The notes under the pieces were generated by a model. It saw only the letters and a list, made by a program, of their open reading frames with translations. It searched no databases and was not told where the DNA came from. From assembly GCF_946479415.1 (NCBI RefSeq), contig NZ_CAMLFY010000163.1, positions 1 through 7,949 of the forward strand: a DNA stretch of 7,949 nucleotides. The letters run 5' to 3'. How positions within the stretch are numbered: position 1 is the stretch's first letter; every line of letters begins with the position of its first letter. This document shows, piece after piece, positions 1 to 6,152 of the stretch. This DNA comes from an uncultured Shinella sp. Its GTDB lineage: Bacteria > Pseudomonadota > Alphaproteobacteria > Rhizobiales > Rhizobiaceae. Made by a program: the position numbers and the translations under genes.

Positions 1-62
1 AGTGCGGGGACGAAGGGAATGATGCCGGCCCCGATCGCCTTTTTGTTGAAAGAAAATCCCAT
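1..62 (-). CDS. Possible 5' end of an unidentified minus-strand gene (runs off left edge)
   Basis: An ATG at 60-62 (minus strand) opens a frame that stays open to the window edge, giving 20 complete codons that begin MGFSFNKKAIGAG. Two lysines followed by a hydrophobic, Gly/Ala/Ile/Pro-rich stretch would suit a signal anchor or the first membrane segment of a small membrane protein. Many of its codons (AAC, AAG, ATC, GGC, TTC, GTC) are ones usual in a high-GC genome. A promoter-like patch lies about 30 nt upstream, but no convincing Shine-Dalgarno sequence is visible. In rhizobia I would expect radA after alr, but this N-terminus lacks the CxxC zinc finger with which RadA begins, so it is probably another gene. 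Too little is visible to name it. A plus-strand frame is also open over 1-126 and cannot be fully excluded. Confidence 0.35.
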   Translation of the reverse strand, partial: MGFSFNKKAIGAGIIPFVPA

Positions 63-92
63 AGTCGCGAGTCCGATTGCAGTACACAGTTA

Positions 93-120
93 TATATATT
101 TTTTCCTTGAACAAACACAA
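93..120 (-). promoter_or_regulatory. Candidate sigma-70-type promoter in an AT-rich patch
   Basis: Read on the minus strand, TTGTGT (plus 115-120) is followed after 16 nt by TATATA (plus 93-98), inside a sharply AT-rich stretch of about 45 nt in otherwise GC-rich DNA. Transcription would start near 86 and give a leader of about 25 nt before the ATG at 62. It also lies just downstream of alr, so it would separate the left-edge gene from alr. This is motif matching only. Confidence 0.4.
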
Positions 121-153
121 TCGTAGATTTTGTTTCCTGGAGACGATTTACGC

Positions 154-1311
154 TTAGCCGTAACGGCGTTCATAGCGGCGGCCAAGGCTGGTCAGCAGCT
201 CATAGTCGATGGTGCCGCCGGCAAGCGCCACGTCCTGGATCGGCATGTTCTTGCCGAAGACCTCGATGAAATCGCCCGCACGCACGCTGCCGGCCGGCAG
301 GCCGGTGACGTCGAAATGGGTGAGGTCCATGGTGACGCGGCCGATGAGCGGCACGGTGTGGCCATGCAGCACGCCGCTCGCACCGGGAATATTGGCCTTG
401 CGCAGCGGCACGCCGGAGCCGGAGAGGCTGCGCATATAGCCGTCGGCATAGCCCAGGGCCGCGACGGCAATCCGCGTATCGCGTGTGAACACCGTGGAGG
501 CGCCGTAGCTGACGCTCTCGCCCGCTTTCGCCTCGCGCACCTGAAGAATGCGCGCCTCAGCGGTCACGACCGGCTTCATCGGGTTCGGCACGTCGTTGGC
601 GGCTGCCCCGCCATAGAGCGCGATGCCCGGGCGGGTGAGGGTGAAATGATAGTCTTCGCCCAGAAAGATGCCGGCGGAATTGGCGAGCGTCGCATCGATG
701 TCGTCGAACGCTTCCACCACGCTGCGGAAACGCTGGAGCTGCTGGCGGTTCAGTGGATGGCTCGGGTCATCCGCGCAGGCGAGGTGGCTGAGCAGCATGA
801 TCGGCGCGAAGCTCGCGGGGCGGGAACTGTCGTCGGCGAGCGCCAGCGCATCCTCGACGCGCAGACCGAGCCGGCTCATGCCGGTATCGACATGCAGCAC
901 GCAGGGCAGGTCGCCGCCATCGGCAATCGCCGCCATGAACACGACGAGCTGCTCTTCCGAAACGATGACGGGCACGAGATCGAATTCGAAGAACAGGCGT
1001 TCGGAGCCGGCCCACATGCCCGAGAGCACATAGATGCGCACATCGGGCAGCACGCCGCGCAGGGCAGCCCCTTCCGCCGGGGTCGCCACGAAGAAGTCGC
1101 GCGCGCCGGCCTGATGGAAGGTCTTCGCCGCCGGTTCCAGCCCGATGCCGTAGGCGTCGGCCTTCAGCACGGCGGCGGTGCGGGCCGCCCCCGAGCGCCG
1201 CGCCATGGCGCGCCAGTTGTCGGCCAGCGCCGAAAGATCGATCGTCAGGCGGGCATGATCCTCGCCGGCGACGGGCAGGGTGGGGCGGGCTGTGGTGTGG
1301 TGCGTGCTCAT
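154..1311 (-). CDS. alr: Alanine racemase
   Basis: This encodes a PLP-dependent alanine racemase that interconverts L- and D-alanine in the cytoplasm, supplying D-Ala for peptidoglycan. The product is 385 aa, normal for the family. K50 in AAVLKADAYGIG is the PLP-binding lysine of the N-terminal barrel. VDTGMSRLG (141-149), RPGIALYGG (227-235), the catalytic-tyrosine motif GYADGY (287-292, Y288), GRVTMD (324-329) and the C-terminal GTIDYELLTSLG (366-377) are all present. The start at 1311 is a choice: the frame stays open upstream to 1587, but that extension runs into the oppositely oriented gene at 1415. No good Shine-Dalgarno sequence precedes 1311, so the start is less certain than the identity. 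It is divergent from the secreted-protein gene and has no minus-strand gene directly upstream, so it needs its own promoter. A weak imperfect hairpin (122-152) directly follows the stop. Anabolic alr and catabolic dadX cannot be told apart by sequence alone; no dadA is visible nearby. Confidence 0.95.
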   Translation of the reverse strand: MSTHHTTARPTLPVAGEDHARLTIDLSALADNWRAMARRSGAARTAAVLKADAYGIGLEPAAKTFHQAGARDFFVATPAEGAALRGVLPDVRIYVLSGMWAGSERLFFEFDLVPVIVSEEQLVVFMAAIADGGDLPCVLHVDTGMSRLGLRVEDALALADDSSRPASFAPIMLLSHLACADDPSHPLNRQQLQRFRSVVEAFDDIDATLANSAGIFLGEDYHFTLTRPGIALYGGAAANDVPNPMKPVVTAEARILQVREAKAGESVSYGASTVFTRDTRIAVAALGYADGYMRSLSGSGVPLRKANIPGASGVLHGHTVPLIGRVTMDLTHFDVTGLPAGSVRAGDFIEVFGKNMPIQDVALAGGTIDYELLTSLGRRYERRYG

Positions 1312-1338
1312 GGCTTTGAAATACAGCCTGTGGACTGT

Positions 1339-1371
1339 GGCGGCAATACGCTCGCCGGCCGCATTGCCGCC
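1339..1371. promoter_or_regulatory. Inverted repeat in the alr / secreted-protein divergent intergenic region
   Basis: GGCGGCAAT (1339-1347) and its exact complement ATTGCCGCC (1363-1371) flank a 15-nt centre that itself holds the palindrome GCCGGC. The dyad sits in the 103-nt gap between the starts of alr (minus) and the plus-strand gene at 1415, where a shared operator would be expected. It could equally be a chance dyad in GC-rich DNA. Confidence 0.35.
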
Positions 1372-1402
1372 GGCGCGGGCCGCCTCTATGGTGCGGGCCA
1401 AA

Positions 1403-1407
1403 AAGGA
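1403..1407 (+). promoter_or_regulatory. Shine-Dalgarno site that fixes the start of the secreted-protein gene
   Basis: AAGGA lies 7 nt before the ATG at 1415. Several in-frame upstream ATGs exist (the first at 1280), but they would add an implausible N-terminus and overlap alr. The site at 1415 combines a proper ribosome-binding site with an immediate signal peptide. Confidence 0.75.
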
Positions 1408-1414
1408 AAAGACG

Positions 1415-2017
1415 ATGAGATGGCGCGCAACAAGGACACTCGCCGGCCCGGCCCTGGCTTTGCTCTGTGCGACTTCGGCCGGCGCGCATGACACGCCGAC
1501 GGATGCCGAGATGCGCGATGCGCACGCCGTTTTGCTCGGCCTCTCACAGGATGGCGCGGAGGCGGAACGCACGGAAAGCGCCGACACCTATTATTCGATC
1601 GTCGACAATCCCAATGCGCCGCGGCTGGTGACCCGCCTCGAAGTCTCCGGCGCGCCTTGCCGTGCCCGCACCATGTCGGCACTGCAATTTCCCGGAAAAT
1701 GGGCGACGCTGACGATGAGTCTCGTCGATCTCACCCGCATCACCACCGTCACGGCCTATGCATCCGTTGACGACATGATCGCGGAGATCAACCCGATCCC
1801 CTTCGATTCACCCGATGCGGAGCAGATCGTCCTGACGGGCACCGGTCTCTTCTGTTCGAGCCGCATGTCCCTCTCGGGCGCAAACGATGCGTCCGACGAC
1901 ACCTGTTCCGACCGGCTGGATCTCACCATGGTGGACGAGGAAGAAAAAGCCCGCGGCCACAAGGCACTCGCCATCGTGGCCGACGTCTGCAAGGCACCGG
2001 CTTTTATGAGGAAGTAG
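1415..2017 (+). CDS. Secreted protein of unknown function with four cysteines
   Basis: I do not recognise this 200-aa protein. Residues 1-24 form a classical signal peptide: basic MRWRATR, hydrophobic LAGPALALLCAT, and an AxA-type site (AGA) before H25. The cysteine at 18 is not in a lipobox, so a soluble periplasmic or exported product is likely. The mature part (about 176 aa) has four cysteines, C82, C147, C164 and C192, which could form two disulfides. It is rich in Asp, Thr and Ser, ends with the basic residues RK, and shows no transmembrane segment or enzyme motif I can name. It is the only plus-strand gene here, divergent from alr (103 nt) and convergent with dnaB, so it is a single-gene unit. 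A 9-bp hairpin begins 20 nt after the stop. Reality is supported by the ribosome-binding site, the signal peptide and long open frame outside the alr overlap. Confidence 0.85.
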   Translation: MRWRATRTLAGPALALLCATSAGAHDTPTDAEMRDAHAVLLGLSQDGAEAERTESADTYYSIVDNPNAPRLVTRLEVSGAPCRARTMSALQFPGKWATLTMSLVDLTRITTVTAYASVDDMIAEINPIPFDSPDAEQIVLTGTGLFCSSRMSLSGANDASDDTCSDRLDLTMVDEEEKARGHKALAIVADVCKAPAFMRK

Positions 2018-2037
2018 CGTTATAAGGTCCTCTCTGC

Positions 2038-2061
2038 CCTGCCGGGCATCTCCCCGGCAGG
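2038..2061 (+). terminator. Terminator-like hairpin after the secreted-protein gene
   Basis: CCTGCCGGG (2038-2046) and CCCGGCAGG (2053-2061) form a perfect 9-bp stem with a 6-nt loop, 20 nt after the stop at 2017. No T-run follows, so it may be a weak or Rho-assisted terminator, or a 3'-end stabilising hairpin. Confidence 0.45.
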
Positions 2062-2068
2062 ACAGGTG

Positions 2069-2252
2069 TATCGCATATGAAATCAGTGCGCGCTTCTTGC
2101 TCCTTCTCCCCCCACGGGGAGAAGGTCGCGGCAGCGGGATGAGGGGGGTGGCGCAGACGTTGAATGGCACTCCCCCTCATCCGACCCTTCGGGCCACCTT
2201 CTCTCCGTGGGGGAGAAGGAGAAGAGAGGTTCGCTCGCAGTCATATGCGATA
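2069..2252. repeat. Palindromic intergenic element of about 184 bp (RIME-like)
   Basis: The element is bounded by a perfect 12-bp inverted repeat, TATCGCATATGA (2069-2080) and TCATATGCGATA (2241-2252). Inside are two mirror-image hairpins. One is a perfect 10-bp stem, CCTTCTCCCC / GGGGAGAAGG (2102-2111 / 2116-2125). The other is its near-copy at 2197-2219. A further perfect 11-bp pair, GGATGAGGGGG (2137-2147) and CCCCCTCATCC (2172-2182), lies closer to the centre. All pairs share one symmetry centre near 2160, so the whole could fold into a single long imperfect hairpin or a cruciform. The CCTTCTCCCC-type core resembles the intergenic mosaic elements (RIME) known from rhizobia; the family assignment is from memory. 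It contains no gene, and no target duplication is evident. It sits between two convergent genes, where such elements are tolerated. Confidence 0.8.
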
Positions 2253-2330
2253 GCCCTCCCGCAACGGGGAAGAAAAGCAAGCAGCGGACTGGTTCCTAGA
2301 GATTTTCCGCCGAGAGTGCCGCACCCAAGT

Positions 2331-2351
2331 CCCTCCCCCTTGTGGGGAGGG
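2331..2351. repeat. C/G-rich hairpin downstream of dnaB
   Basis: CCCTCCCC (2331-2338) pairs with GGGGAGGG (2344-2351) across a 5-nt loop, 20 nt beyond the dnaB stop. A further GGGAGGGG follows at 2357-2364 on the plus strand, so alternative pairings are possible. It looks like a second, shorter rhizobial intergenic repeat type. On the minus strand it could help end dnaB transcription, but no T-run follows. The interval 2253-2330 shows nothing else I can identify. Confidence 0.5.
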
Positions 2352-2371
2352 ATTTAGGGAGGGGTCTTTCT

Positions 2372-3871
2372 TCAATGCTCGTACTGGGTGAACGACGGAT
2401 CCGCCAGGTCGGTGAAGCGGGTGTATTCCGACTGGAAGGCGAGCTTGACCGTGCCGGTGGGTCCGTGACGCTGCTTGGCGATGATGACGTCGGCCGTGCC
2501 TTTCACGGCCTCGAACTTCATCTTCCATTCCTCGTATTTCGGGTCGAACTCGTCGCGCGGCTCGAGGTTCTTCACGTAATATTCCTCGCGGAACACGAAG
2601 AGCACCACGTCGGCGTCCTGTTCGATCGAGCCCGATTCACGCAAGTCCGAAAGCTGCGGGCGCTTGTCCTCGCGGCTTTCCACCTGACGGGAAAGCTGCG
2701 AAAGCGCGATGATCGGCACGTTCAGTTCCTTGCCGAGCGCCTTGAGGCCCGTGGTGATCTGGGTGATTTCCTGCACGCGGTTGTCGCTCGATTTGCCCGA
2801 GCCGGTCATCAGCTGGATATAGTCCACCACGAGGCAATCGAGGCCGCGCTGGCGCTTCAGGCGGCGCGCGCGGGCGGAAAGCTGGGCAATCGAGATACCA
2901 CCGGTCTGGTCGATATAGAGCGGCACCTTCTGCATCATCTGGCTGCAGGCGACGAGCTTTTCGAAATCGGCCTCGGAGATATCACCGCGGCGGATCTTCG
3001 ACGACGACACTTCCGTCTGCTCGGAGATGATACGCGTGGCGAGCTGTTCGGAGGACATTTCGAGCGAGTAGAAGCCGACGACGCCGCCGTTCTTCGCCTT
3101 GAACGAACCATCCGCCTGCACCTCGGGCTCATAGGAGGCCGCGATATTGTAGGCGATGTTGGTGGCAAGCGAGGTCTTGCCCATGCCGGGGCGCCCGGCG
3201 AGCACGATCAAGTCCGACCGCTGCAAGCCGCCCATGCGGCCGTCGAGCGAGTGGATGCCCGTCGAGATGCCCGACAGCGAACCATCGCGCTCGAAAGCCT
3301 GGCCGGCCATGTCGATGGCGAGCGCCACCGCATCGTTGAACGACTGGAAACCGCCGTCGTAGCGGCCGGTTTCGGCGAGTTCGAACAGCCGGCGTTCTGC
3401 ATCCTCGATCTGCGTCTGCGGCGGCATGTCGAGCGGCGCGTCATAGGCGATGTTGACCATGTCCTCGCCGATATTGATCAGCGAGCGGCGCAGCGCGAGA
3501 TCGTAGATGGCGCGGCCATAGTCTTCCGCGTTGATGATCGTCACGGCTTCGGCGGCAAGGCGCGCGAGATATTGCGGGATGGTGAGATCGCCGACCTTGC
3601 CGTCCGACGGCAGGTGCGTCTTCAGGGTGATCGTGGTGGCGATCTTGCCCATGCGGATCGTGTCGCCGGCAAGCTCGTAGATCTTGCGGTGCAGCGGCTC
3701 GTTGAAATGGATCGGCTTCAGGAAATCCGAGACACGGTAATAGGCGTCGTTGTTGACGAGGATGGCGCCGAGCAGCGCCTGTTCGGCTTCGATGTTGTTC
3801 GGTGCCTCGCGGTGGTGCAGCTCCGCATTCTCGCGACCGGCCTGGTTGAGCTTGCGCACGGCATCGTTCAT
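2372..3871 (-). CDS. dnaB: Replicative DNA helicase DnaB
   Basis: DnaB is the hexameric 5'-3' helicase that opens the replication fork and recruits primase. The product is 499 aa (E. coli DnaB 471). The N-terminal primase-interacting domain begins at APNNIEAEQALLGAIL (23-38). The RecA-like motor shows Walker A GRPGMGKTS (226-234), SLEMSSEQ with catalytic E271, Walker B VVDYIQL (348-354), RESGSIEQDAD (411-421) and the arginine-finger motif KQRHGPTG (466-473). Two segments are longer than in E. coli: about 247-265 after Walker A and about 434-456 after REEYY. They look like the insertions usual in alphaproteobacterial DnaB and not like an intein. The start at 3871 has GGAG 10 nt upstream and matches the family N-terminus. 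The frame is open to 4003, but that extension is not DnaB-like. It follows cfa after 188 nt, so a promoter of its own is likely. Confidence 0.97.
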   Translation of the reverse strand: MNDAVRKLNQAGRENAELHHREAPNNIEAEQALLGAILVNNDAYYRVSDFLKPIHFNEPLHRKIYELAGDTIRMGKIATTITLKTHLPSDGKVGDLTIPQYLARLAAEAVTIINAEDYGRAIYDLALRRSLINIGEDMVNIAYDAPLDMPPQTQIEDAERRLFELAETGRYDGGFQSFNDAVALAIDMAGQAFERDGSLSGISTGIHSLDGRMGGLQRSDLIVLAGRPGMGKTSLATNIAYNIAASYEPEVQADGSFKAKNGGVVGFYSLEMSSEQLATRIISEQTEVSSSKIRRGDISEADFEKLVACSQMMQKVPLYIDQTGGISIAQLSARARRLKRQRGLDCLVVDYIQLMTGSGKSSDNRVQEITQITTGLKALGKELNVPIIALSQLSRQVESREDKRPQLSDLRESGSIEQDADVVLFVFREEYYVKNLEPRDEFDPKYEEWKMKFEAVKGTADVIIAKQRHGPTGTVKLAFQSEYTRFTDLADPSFTQYEH

Positions 3872-4059
3872 CGTCCCGAATCTCCCCGTCTCTGTCCTGC
3901 GAAGTCCGCTGGTTTGGTTTTTTTGCCGCCAGGGGTCAAGCGCTTCCGGCCCGACTCCTCCTTTAGACCCGATGTTAGACTTTTCCACAGGCGGCGCGGA
4001 CACAGCAAGTCCGGATTCATTCAGGCCCGCCGGCTTTCGGTTGACTCAAGCGCCGAATC
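3872..4059 (-). promoter_or_regulatory. dnaB upstream region with five GANTC sites and a DnaA-box match
   Basis: This 188-nt gap holds GANTC (CcrM methylation) sites at 3878, 3953, 4014, 4043 and 4055. A sequence TTTTCCACA at 3981-3989 fits the DnaA-box consensus TTWTNCACA. A possible -35 box TTGACC (minus strand, plus 3934-3939) is followed by an A-run (3918-3924) but by no clear -10. An imperfect dyad TTCGGTTGA..TCAA..CCGAA (4036-4057) abuts the cfa stop and could be a weak terminator or an operator. A direct repeat TTAGAC occurs at 3963 and 3975. The functional reading is inferred; the motifs themselves are visible. Confidence 0.45.
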
Positions 4060-5346
4060 TCACAGCGACGCCTCCTGCGGGAACTGGCGCGCGCCCCGCC
4101 GGTCACCCTTCGGATTGCCCTCATGGGCTTTCAGACAATCCTCGCCGCGGCCGATATAGCCGCGCGTCAGCGGCACGGCCTCCTGGTCATGGGCGAGCTG
4201 AAGCTGGAAGACGACGAGGTTCTGCCAGCGGAAGGCGCTTTCGGAGGCCGCGAGGTAGAACTCCCAGATGCGGCAGAATTTCTCGTCGTAAAGCGCCTTG
4301 GCTTCCTCCCGCTTCGCCATGAAACGCTCCCGCCAGTGCCGCAGCGTTTCGGCATAGTGCAGCCTGAGGATTTCCACATCCGTCACCGCAAGCCCGCTTT
4401 TTTCCACAGCCTGCATCACTTCCGAAAGGGCAGGAATGTAGCCGCCCGGAAAGATGTATTTCTCGATGAAAGGATTGTTGGCGGAGGGCTGATCCGTGCG
4501 GCCGATCGTGTGCAGCAGCATCACGCCGTCGCGCTTCAGCAGTGAAGCGCTCTTCCTGAAGAAGGTGAGGTAGTTCGGCCGCCCGACATGTTCGAACATG
4601 CCGACGGAGACGATGCGGTCGAAGGGGCCTTGCGCGTTGCGGTAGTCCTGGAGAAGGAATTTCACCTCCCCGGTCAGCCCCGCATCCCGCGCCCGGCTTT
4701 CCGACAGCGCATGTTGTTCGTCCGAAAGCGTGACGCCCGTCACCTTCGCGCCGAGCTGGCGGGCGAGATAGAGCGCCATGCCGCCCCAGCCGCTGCCGAT
4801 GTCGAGCACGCTCTGGCCCGGCCTGTTGATGTTGAGCTTGGCTGCGATATGGCGCTTCTTGGCAAGCTGGGCATCGTCCAGCGTCTGGTCCGGATGTTCG
4901 AAATAGGCGCAGGAATATTGTCTGTCCTGATCGAGGAAGAGATCGTAGAGCGCGCCGGTCAGATCGTAGTGATGCTGCACGTTGCGGCGCGAGCGCACCA
5001 CGCTGTTCTTTTCGCGCACCCAGCGGAAGACATAGCGCGCACGCTCCAGCAGGTGGTTCCAGCCGGTATCGTAATATTTGAAATCGGGATTGCCGGTGAA
5101 GATGGTCTTCAACAGGCCGTACATGTCGCCTTCGACGATATCGATATCGCCGGTGCCGTAGTGGTGGCCGAGATAATAGGCGGGATCGACGGCGATGCCC
5201 CACACGGCTTTGCGGGTGTTGAGGCGCATATGCACGGCATTGCCCGTGCCGTCGCCGAAGGTCTGGCAGGTGCCGTCGGGATAGGTGATCTTCAGGTTGC
5301 CGGTCTCGACGAGACGGGAAACCAGGGTCTGCACAATGAATTTCAT
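4060..5346 (-). CDS. cfa: Cyclopropane-fatty-acyl-phospholipid synthase
   Basis: This is a SAM-dependent methyltransferase that converts cis double bonds of membrane phospholipid acyl chains to cyclopropane rings, a change linked to stationary phase, acid and membrane stress. The product is 428 aa (E. coli Cfa 382). The N-terminal lipid-binding region runs to about residue 110. It is followed by NVQHHYDL (122-129), YSCAYF (144-149, with the conserved C146), SAM motif VLDIGSGWGG (180-189), GMFEHVG (249-255, E252), HTIG (H279), EKYIFPGG (295-302) and LHYAETLRHW (329-338, Y331). These match residues that bind bicarbonate and substrate in the family. The C-terminus carries a charged tail (about 400-428) with no known role. 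GGAG lies 8 nt before the ATG. It stands alone between the rplI terminator and dnaB, with a candidate promoter about 100 nt upstream. Rhizobia often have more than one cfa copy, so no number is assigned. Confidence 0.95.
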   Translation of the reverse strand: MKFIVQTLVSRLVETGNLKITYPDGTCQTFGDGTGNAVHMRLNTRKAVWGIAVDPAYYLGHHYGTGDIDIVEGDMYGLLKTIFTGNPDFKYYDTGWNHLLERARYVFRWVREKNSVVRSRRNVQHHYDLTGALYDLFLDQDRQYSCAYFEHPDQTLDDAQLAKKRHIAAKLNINRPGQSVLDIGSGWGGMALYLARQLGAKVTGVTLSDEQHALSESRARDAGLTGEVKFLLQDYRNAQGPFDRIVSVGMFEHVGRPNYLTFFRKSASLLKRDGVMLLHTIGRTDQPSANNPFIEKYIFPGGYIPALSEVMQAVEKSGLAVTDVEILRLHYAETLRHWRERFMAKREEAKALYDEKFCRIWEFYLAASESAFRWQNLVVFQLQLAHDQEAVPLTRGYIGRGEDCLKAHEGNPKGDRRGARQFPQEASL

Positions 5347-5443
5347 TCGCTAAACTCCGTCACGCTTAAAAATCTGGCGGAAACGGGTCTGGTCGGAAAC
5401 CGGCCTGAATGCGGCCCAACCGCCACTCCAGTCTAACGACGTA

Positions 5444-5473
5444 TAAATATTGATGCGAAACGCCGGATTTCAA
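5444..5473 (-). promoter_or_regulatory. Candidate cfa promoter
   Basis: On the minus strand TTGAAA (plus 5468-5473) is followed after 18 nt by TATTTA (plus 5444-5449), giving a leader of about 90 nt before the cfa start at 5346. It lies just after the upstream rplI terminator, which makes an independent cfa promoter necessary. The AT-rich -10 region stands out from its surroundings. Confidence 0.5.
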
Positions 5474-5490
5474 CCCGTGCTTTCTAGCCG

Positions 5491-5524
5491 TACAAACGAA
5501 ACGGGCCGGCAAAAGCCGGCCCGT
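5491..5524 (-). terminator. Intrinsic terminator of the rplI cluster
   Basis: Read on the minus strand, ACGGGCCGGC (plus 5515-5524) and GCCGGCCCGT (plus 5501-5510) form a perfect 10-bp GC-rich stem with a TTTT loop. It is followed by TTCGTTTGTA (plus 5491-5500), a usable T-rich tail. It starts 27 nt after the rplI stop. This is the clearest Rho-independent terminator in the window. Confidence 0.9.
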
Positions 5525-5551
5525 CCGTAACCATCCGTCGAGAGGCGGATA

Positions 5552-6130
5552 TTATGCGTCTTCTTCTTCGATGCCGTCAGCTTCCGGGTCGAAGAAGTCG
5601 GCAGCCGTCAGGGCGTCTTCGTCAACGCCGTAGATGGCGTCGGCCGAGGTGAGGCTTTCACCCTTCGACTGGCGCTCGGCTTCTTCAGCCGAACGGGCAA
5701 CGTTGACTTCGACCGAGATTTCGACTTCGGCATGCAGGTGCAGCACGACCTTGTGCAGGCCGATTGCCTTGATCGGGGTGTTCAGCTCGACCTGGTTGCG
5801 GCCGATGTTGAAGCCTTCGGCAGCCAGAGCCTCGATGACGTCGCGGGCAGCGACCGAACCGTAGAGCTGGCCGGTTTCGCCAGCCGAGCGAACGATGATG
5901 AAGGACTTGCCGTCGAGCTTTTCGGCAACGGCCTGGGCCTCGGACTTGCGCTCGAGGTTACGGGCTTCGAGCGTCGCACGCTCGGATTCGAAGCGCTTCT
6001 TGTTGGCATCGTTGGCGCGCAGCGCCTTGCCGAGCGGCAGCAGGTAGTTACGGGCAAAGCCGTCGCGAACCTTGACGGTTTCGCCCATCTGGCCGAGCTT
6101 GGCGATGCGTTCGAGGAGAATGACGTCCAT
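5552..6130 (-). CDS. rplI: 50S ribosomal protein L9
   Basis: L9 is the elongated two-domain protein of the large subunit that binds 23S rRNA and affects translational fidelity. The N-terminal domain starts [21 protein letters not shown] and contains the L9 signature ([20 protein letters not shown], 12-31). A charged connecting helix spans about 41-73 and the C-terminal domain about 74-146. At 192 aa it is some 40 residues longer than E. coli L9 (149). The extra part, about 148-192, is strongly acidic and ends GIEEEDA. Similar tails occur in other rhizobial L9 proteins as far as I recall. AAAGGA lies 7 nt before the ATG. It follows the DUF2232 gene by 22 nt and ends just before a strong terminator, so it is the last gene of the transcript. 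Confidence 0.97.
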   Translation of the reverse strand: MDVILLERIAKLGQMGETVKVRDGFARNYLLPLGKALRANDANKKRFESERATLEARNLERKSEAQAVAEKLDGKSFIIVRSAGETGQLYGSVAARDVIEALAAEGFNIGRNQVELNTPIKAIGLHKVVLHLHAEVEISVEVNVARSAEEAERQSKGESLTSADAIYGVDEDALTAADFFDPEADGIEEEDA

Positions 6131-6152
6131 TTTGAGTTCCTTTCGTTGAGTC

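Noticed and set aside
122..152. Imperfect hairpin directly after alr as an intrinsic terminator
   Set aside because: The stem is short, AT-containing and interrupted, with no good T-run on the minus strand. It is mentioned only as a weak possibility.
247..265. Possible intein or insertion in DnaB after Walker A
   Set aside because: The extra segment is only about 20 residues, with no intein splice motifs. It resembles the normal length variation of alphaproteobacterial DnaB. (Positions given are DnaB residue numbers, within the gene at 2372-3871.)
130..1491. Long plus-strand open frame (453 codons) opposite alr
   Set aside because: It lies antisense to a protein with all alanine racemase motifs. 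Its His/Arg/Gly-rich composition is typical of the antisense shadow of a high-GC gene.
3918..3924. Run of seven T as a plus-strand terminator tail
   Set aside because: No GC-rich hairpin precedes it on the plus strand, and no plus-strand gene ends nearby.
2342..4159. Long plus-strand open frame (605 codons) opposite dnaB and the cfa end
   Set aside because: It covers an unmistakable DnaB on the other strand, spans the intergenic region, and shows no recognisable family or suitable start site.
4187..5436. Additional long frames on both strands over cfa
   Set aside because: They overlap a complete cyclopropane synthase with catalytic residues. Their Arg/Pro/His-rich translations are shadow frames.
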